Positions 12,106-13,606 of a stretch of 13,606 nucleotides of DNA are shown here, piece after piece. The DNA is from Fimbriimonadaceae bacterium. GTDB lineage: Bacteria; Armatimonadota; Fimbriimonadia; Fimbriimonadales; Fimbriimonadaceae. The translations under genes and the position numbers were made by a program. Below the pieces are notes generated by a model. It searched no databases. It was not told the DNA's origin and saw only the letters and a program-made list of their open reading frames with translations. The stretch lies in the NCBI GenBank assembly GCA_020849075.1, contig JADLGZ010000080.1, positions 1 through 13,606 of the forward strand, read 5' to 3'. Position 1 is the stretch's first letter. Every line of letters begins with the position of its first letter.

Positions 12106-13606
12106 ATGAACCCCGGTCCGGAGAGTCGAGCTCGCAAAATCCTTTCGAAGCTGGCGGACTCCCCTCCCGCAGATGCCACGACCAGCAACTTGCTGAGCGA
12201 ACTTGATGCTGAACTAGAGCGCCTCGAACGTGATCAAGCAACACAGGCGGAACAGCTCGAACAGCTTGACCAAGCCTACCAAAAACTGACTGCGCCCGCC
12301 AATCGGATTGGGGTCTGTCTGGGGGCTAAAGATGAAGACAAAGCCCTGATCGCGCTCGCTGAAGCCGAGTTCTTGGCCCTGATCGATCCAAAACTGGAAG
12401 ACCGCAACGACCTACAACTAGGATCAAGGGTGATGCTGAATGACGCCTATGCCATTGTCGGAGTCTTGCCGCCGCACGAGGGTGGTCAGGTGGTGAAGGT
12501 GGTGGAAGTCCTGGGGAGCGGGCATCTGCGTGTGAGCCTCGACGCCCAAGGCACCACAAGTCGGTTTGTTTGGCGTGCAGTCGGGTTAGCGAACGCTCTG
12601 ATCAAGAAGGGCGATGAGGTCCGGGTAGAGCCGCTTGGCCATGTTGCCGTTGAGCACTTACCGCATCAAGATACGCGGGACTACTTCATGGAAGAAGTGC
12701 CACCGATTGAGTGGGCGCAAGTGGGCGGGCAGGAACAGGCAATCAAGCTCATCCGAGACTCGATTGAGCAACCGCTACTCTATCCTGAGCTCTTTAAGAA
12801 GTTTGACAAAAGGCCAATCAAGGGCATCCTTCTCTATGGTCCTCCAGGATGTGGCAAGACTCTGCTTGGCAAGGCGATCGCGTTTAACATGGCTCGCGAA
12901 TATAGCAAGAAGCAGGGCCACGAGGTAAAGGAGTGTTTTCTGACGATCAACGGGCCCAAGATTTTGAATATGTGGCTCGGGGAGTCTGAGCGGATGGTCC
13001 GGGAAGTCTTTGACGTCGCTCGATCGAGGGCCAGTGAAGGGCAATTGGTGGTCATCTTCATTGATGAGGCCGAGTCCATCTTGAGGACGCGCAGCAGTGG
13101 GCGATGGATGAATATCAGCAATACGGTCGTGCCGCAATTCTGCGCCGAAATGGATGGAGTCATGGGCCTCGACAATGTTATTGTAATTTTGACCAGCAAT
13201 CGGCCTGACTACATTGATCCAGCCATCCTTCGACCCGAGCGCATTGACCGCAAAGTAAAGGTGAGCCGCCCCGATCTCCCGGCGGTAAAGCAGATTTTGG
13301 GCATCTACCTCCATGAGGGTGTACCCGCCGACCCTGAGCTGTTGGCGGAGTTTGATGGCGAGCCGCTTTGTGCACGCAAGGAATTGATCGAGACCGCCGC
13401 CGCGCACCTTTGGCGGCAGGAAGAAGCCACAGAGTTTCTGAAGATTGCGAAACGAAACGGATCCACCGAGACCCTGTACTTCAAAGACCTCGTGAGTGGA
13501 GCCCTCTTAAAATCAGTCGTGGATCGAGCCAAAGACCTCGCGATCCAAAGAGCAATCAGCGAGAAGGCAGATAACGCCGGCCTTCGGCGGGAAGATTTGC
13601 GCCAAG
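12106..13606 (+). CDS. ARC/Mpa-type proteasomal ring ATPase, 3' end beyond window
   Basis: The frame runs off the window after 500 residues with no stop. An N-terminal coiled coil (about 30-65, LLSELDAELERLERDQATQ) precedes OB-fold segments (about 70-205, including RFVWRAVGLANALIKKGDEV). An AAA+ domain follows, introduced by EEVPPIEWAQVGGQEQAIKL. It has Walker A GPPGCGKT (245-252), Walker B VIFIDE (316-321), RTRSSGRWMNISNTVVPQF, and the arginine-finger segment ILRPERIDRKV (R376, R379). This order and the tail TLYFKDLVSGALLKSVVDRA match Mpa/ARC, the ring unfoldase that feeds Pup- or UBact-tagged proteins to the 20S proteasome. The usual LRPGRLD has Glu378 for Gly. The C-terminal proteasome-docking motif is outside the window. 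No ribosome binding site precedes the ATG, so translation probably depends on the CBS-GGDEF gene ending 9 bases upstream. Downstream neighbours would likely be dop, pup or ubact, prcBA and pafA, but are not seen here. Confidence 0.9.
   Translation, partial: MNPGPESRARKILSKLADSPPADATTSNLLSELDAELERLERDQATQAEQLEQLDQAYQKLTAPANRIGVCLGAKDEDKALIALAEAEFLALIDPKLEDRNDLQLGSRVMLNDAYAIVGVLPPHEGGQVVKVVEVLGSGHLRVSLDAQGTTSRFVWRAVGLANALIKKGDEVRVEPLGHVAVEHLPHQDTRDYFMEEVPPIEWAQVGGQEQAIKLIRDSIEQPLLYPELFKKFDKRPIKGILLYGPPGCGKTLLGKAIAFNMAREYSKKQGHEVKECFLTINGPKILNMWLGESERMVREVFDVARSRASEGQLVVIFIDEAESILRTRSSGRWMNISNTVVPQFCAEMDGVMGLDNVIVILTSNRPDYIDPAILRPERIDRKVKVSRPDLPAVKQILGIYLHEGVPADPELLAEFDGEPLCARKELIETAAAHLWRQEEATEFLKIAKRNGSTETLYFKDLVSGALLKSVVDRAKDLAIQRAISEKADNAGLRREDLRQ

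Noticed and set aside
12326..13407. Minus-strand open frames within the ARC region, including a 210-residue one
   Set aside because: The plus strand encodes an unmistakable AAA+ protein through the whole stretch; the antisense frames have no family features.
1..13606. CRISPR arrays, insertion sequences, attachment sites or prophage genes
   Set aside because: No regularly spaced repeats, transposase or integrase signatures, or terminal inverted repeats were seen on reading both strands.

Overview
The window looks like a stretch of chromosome from a free-living Gram-negative-type bacterium, not a plasmid, phage or island. It has housekeeping genes (ribosomal protein L11, nucleoside diphosphate kinase), lipoprotein and signal-peptide sequences, and no transposases, integrases, tRNAs or CRISPR repeats that I can see. 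It also carries an ARC/Mpa-type ring ATPase, a whiG/fliA-type sigma factor, and a DUF1573 protein beside a multiheme cytochrome. Together these point away from Proteobacteria and Firmicutes. My best guess is Armatimonadota (Fimbriimonadia-like) or another phylum known to carry a Pup/UBact-proteasome system. This is inference, not a database result.

Layout. (1) 98-1723, minus strand: rplK (L11) preceded by a Rieske oxygenase related to carnitine/betaine-type enzymes. The usual secE-nusG neighbours are not upstream of rplK. (2) 1724-1943: divergent control region with back-to-back -10 boxes and a terminator-like hairpin just before the Rieske start. (3) 1944-3197, plus strand: a spermidine-synthase-family aminopropyltransferase and a 99-residue unknown protein, whose end overlaps the convergent gene that follows. 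(4) 3172-5370, minus strand: an operon of a small two-helix membrane protein, a FliA/WhiG sigma factor and a SurA/PrsA-like lipoprotein. It is headed by a sequence that resembles a sigma-28 promoter, suggesting autoregulation. (5) 5522-7195, plus strand: a class I/II aminotransferase and nucleoside diphosphate kinase. (6) 7233-10045, plus strand: two overlapping genes for exported proteins. One is a DUF1573 protein whose N-terminal part looks like a matrixin protease stripped of its zinc ligands. The other is a tetraheme cytochrome c with a degenerate metallophosphoesterase-like N-terminal region. (7) 10197-13606, plus strand: a divergent DnaA-like AAA+ protein, a CBS-GGDEF diguanylate cyclase, and an ARC/Mpa proteasomal ATPase that runs off the window edge.

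The two most interesting units are the translationally coupled pseudo-protease/tetraheme cytochrome pair, and the DnaA-like/CBS-GGDEF/ARC run, which probably leads into a Pup- or UBact-type proteasome locus beyond position 13606. Several proteins keep their family fold signatures but lack key catalytic residues: the matrixin-like domain, the metallophosphoesterase-like domain, the parvulin-like domain and the DnaA-like sensor II, arginine-finger and DNA-binding motifs. The aminopropyltransferase also carries a substitution at a conserved Asp.
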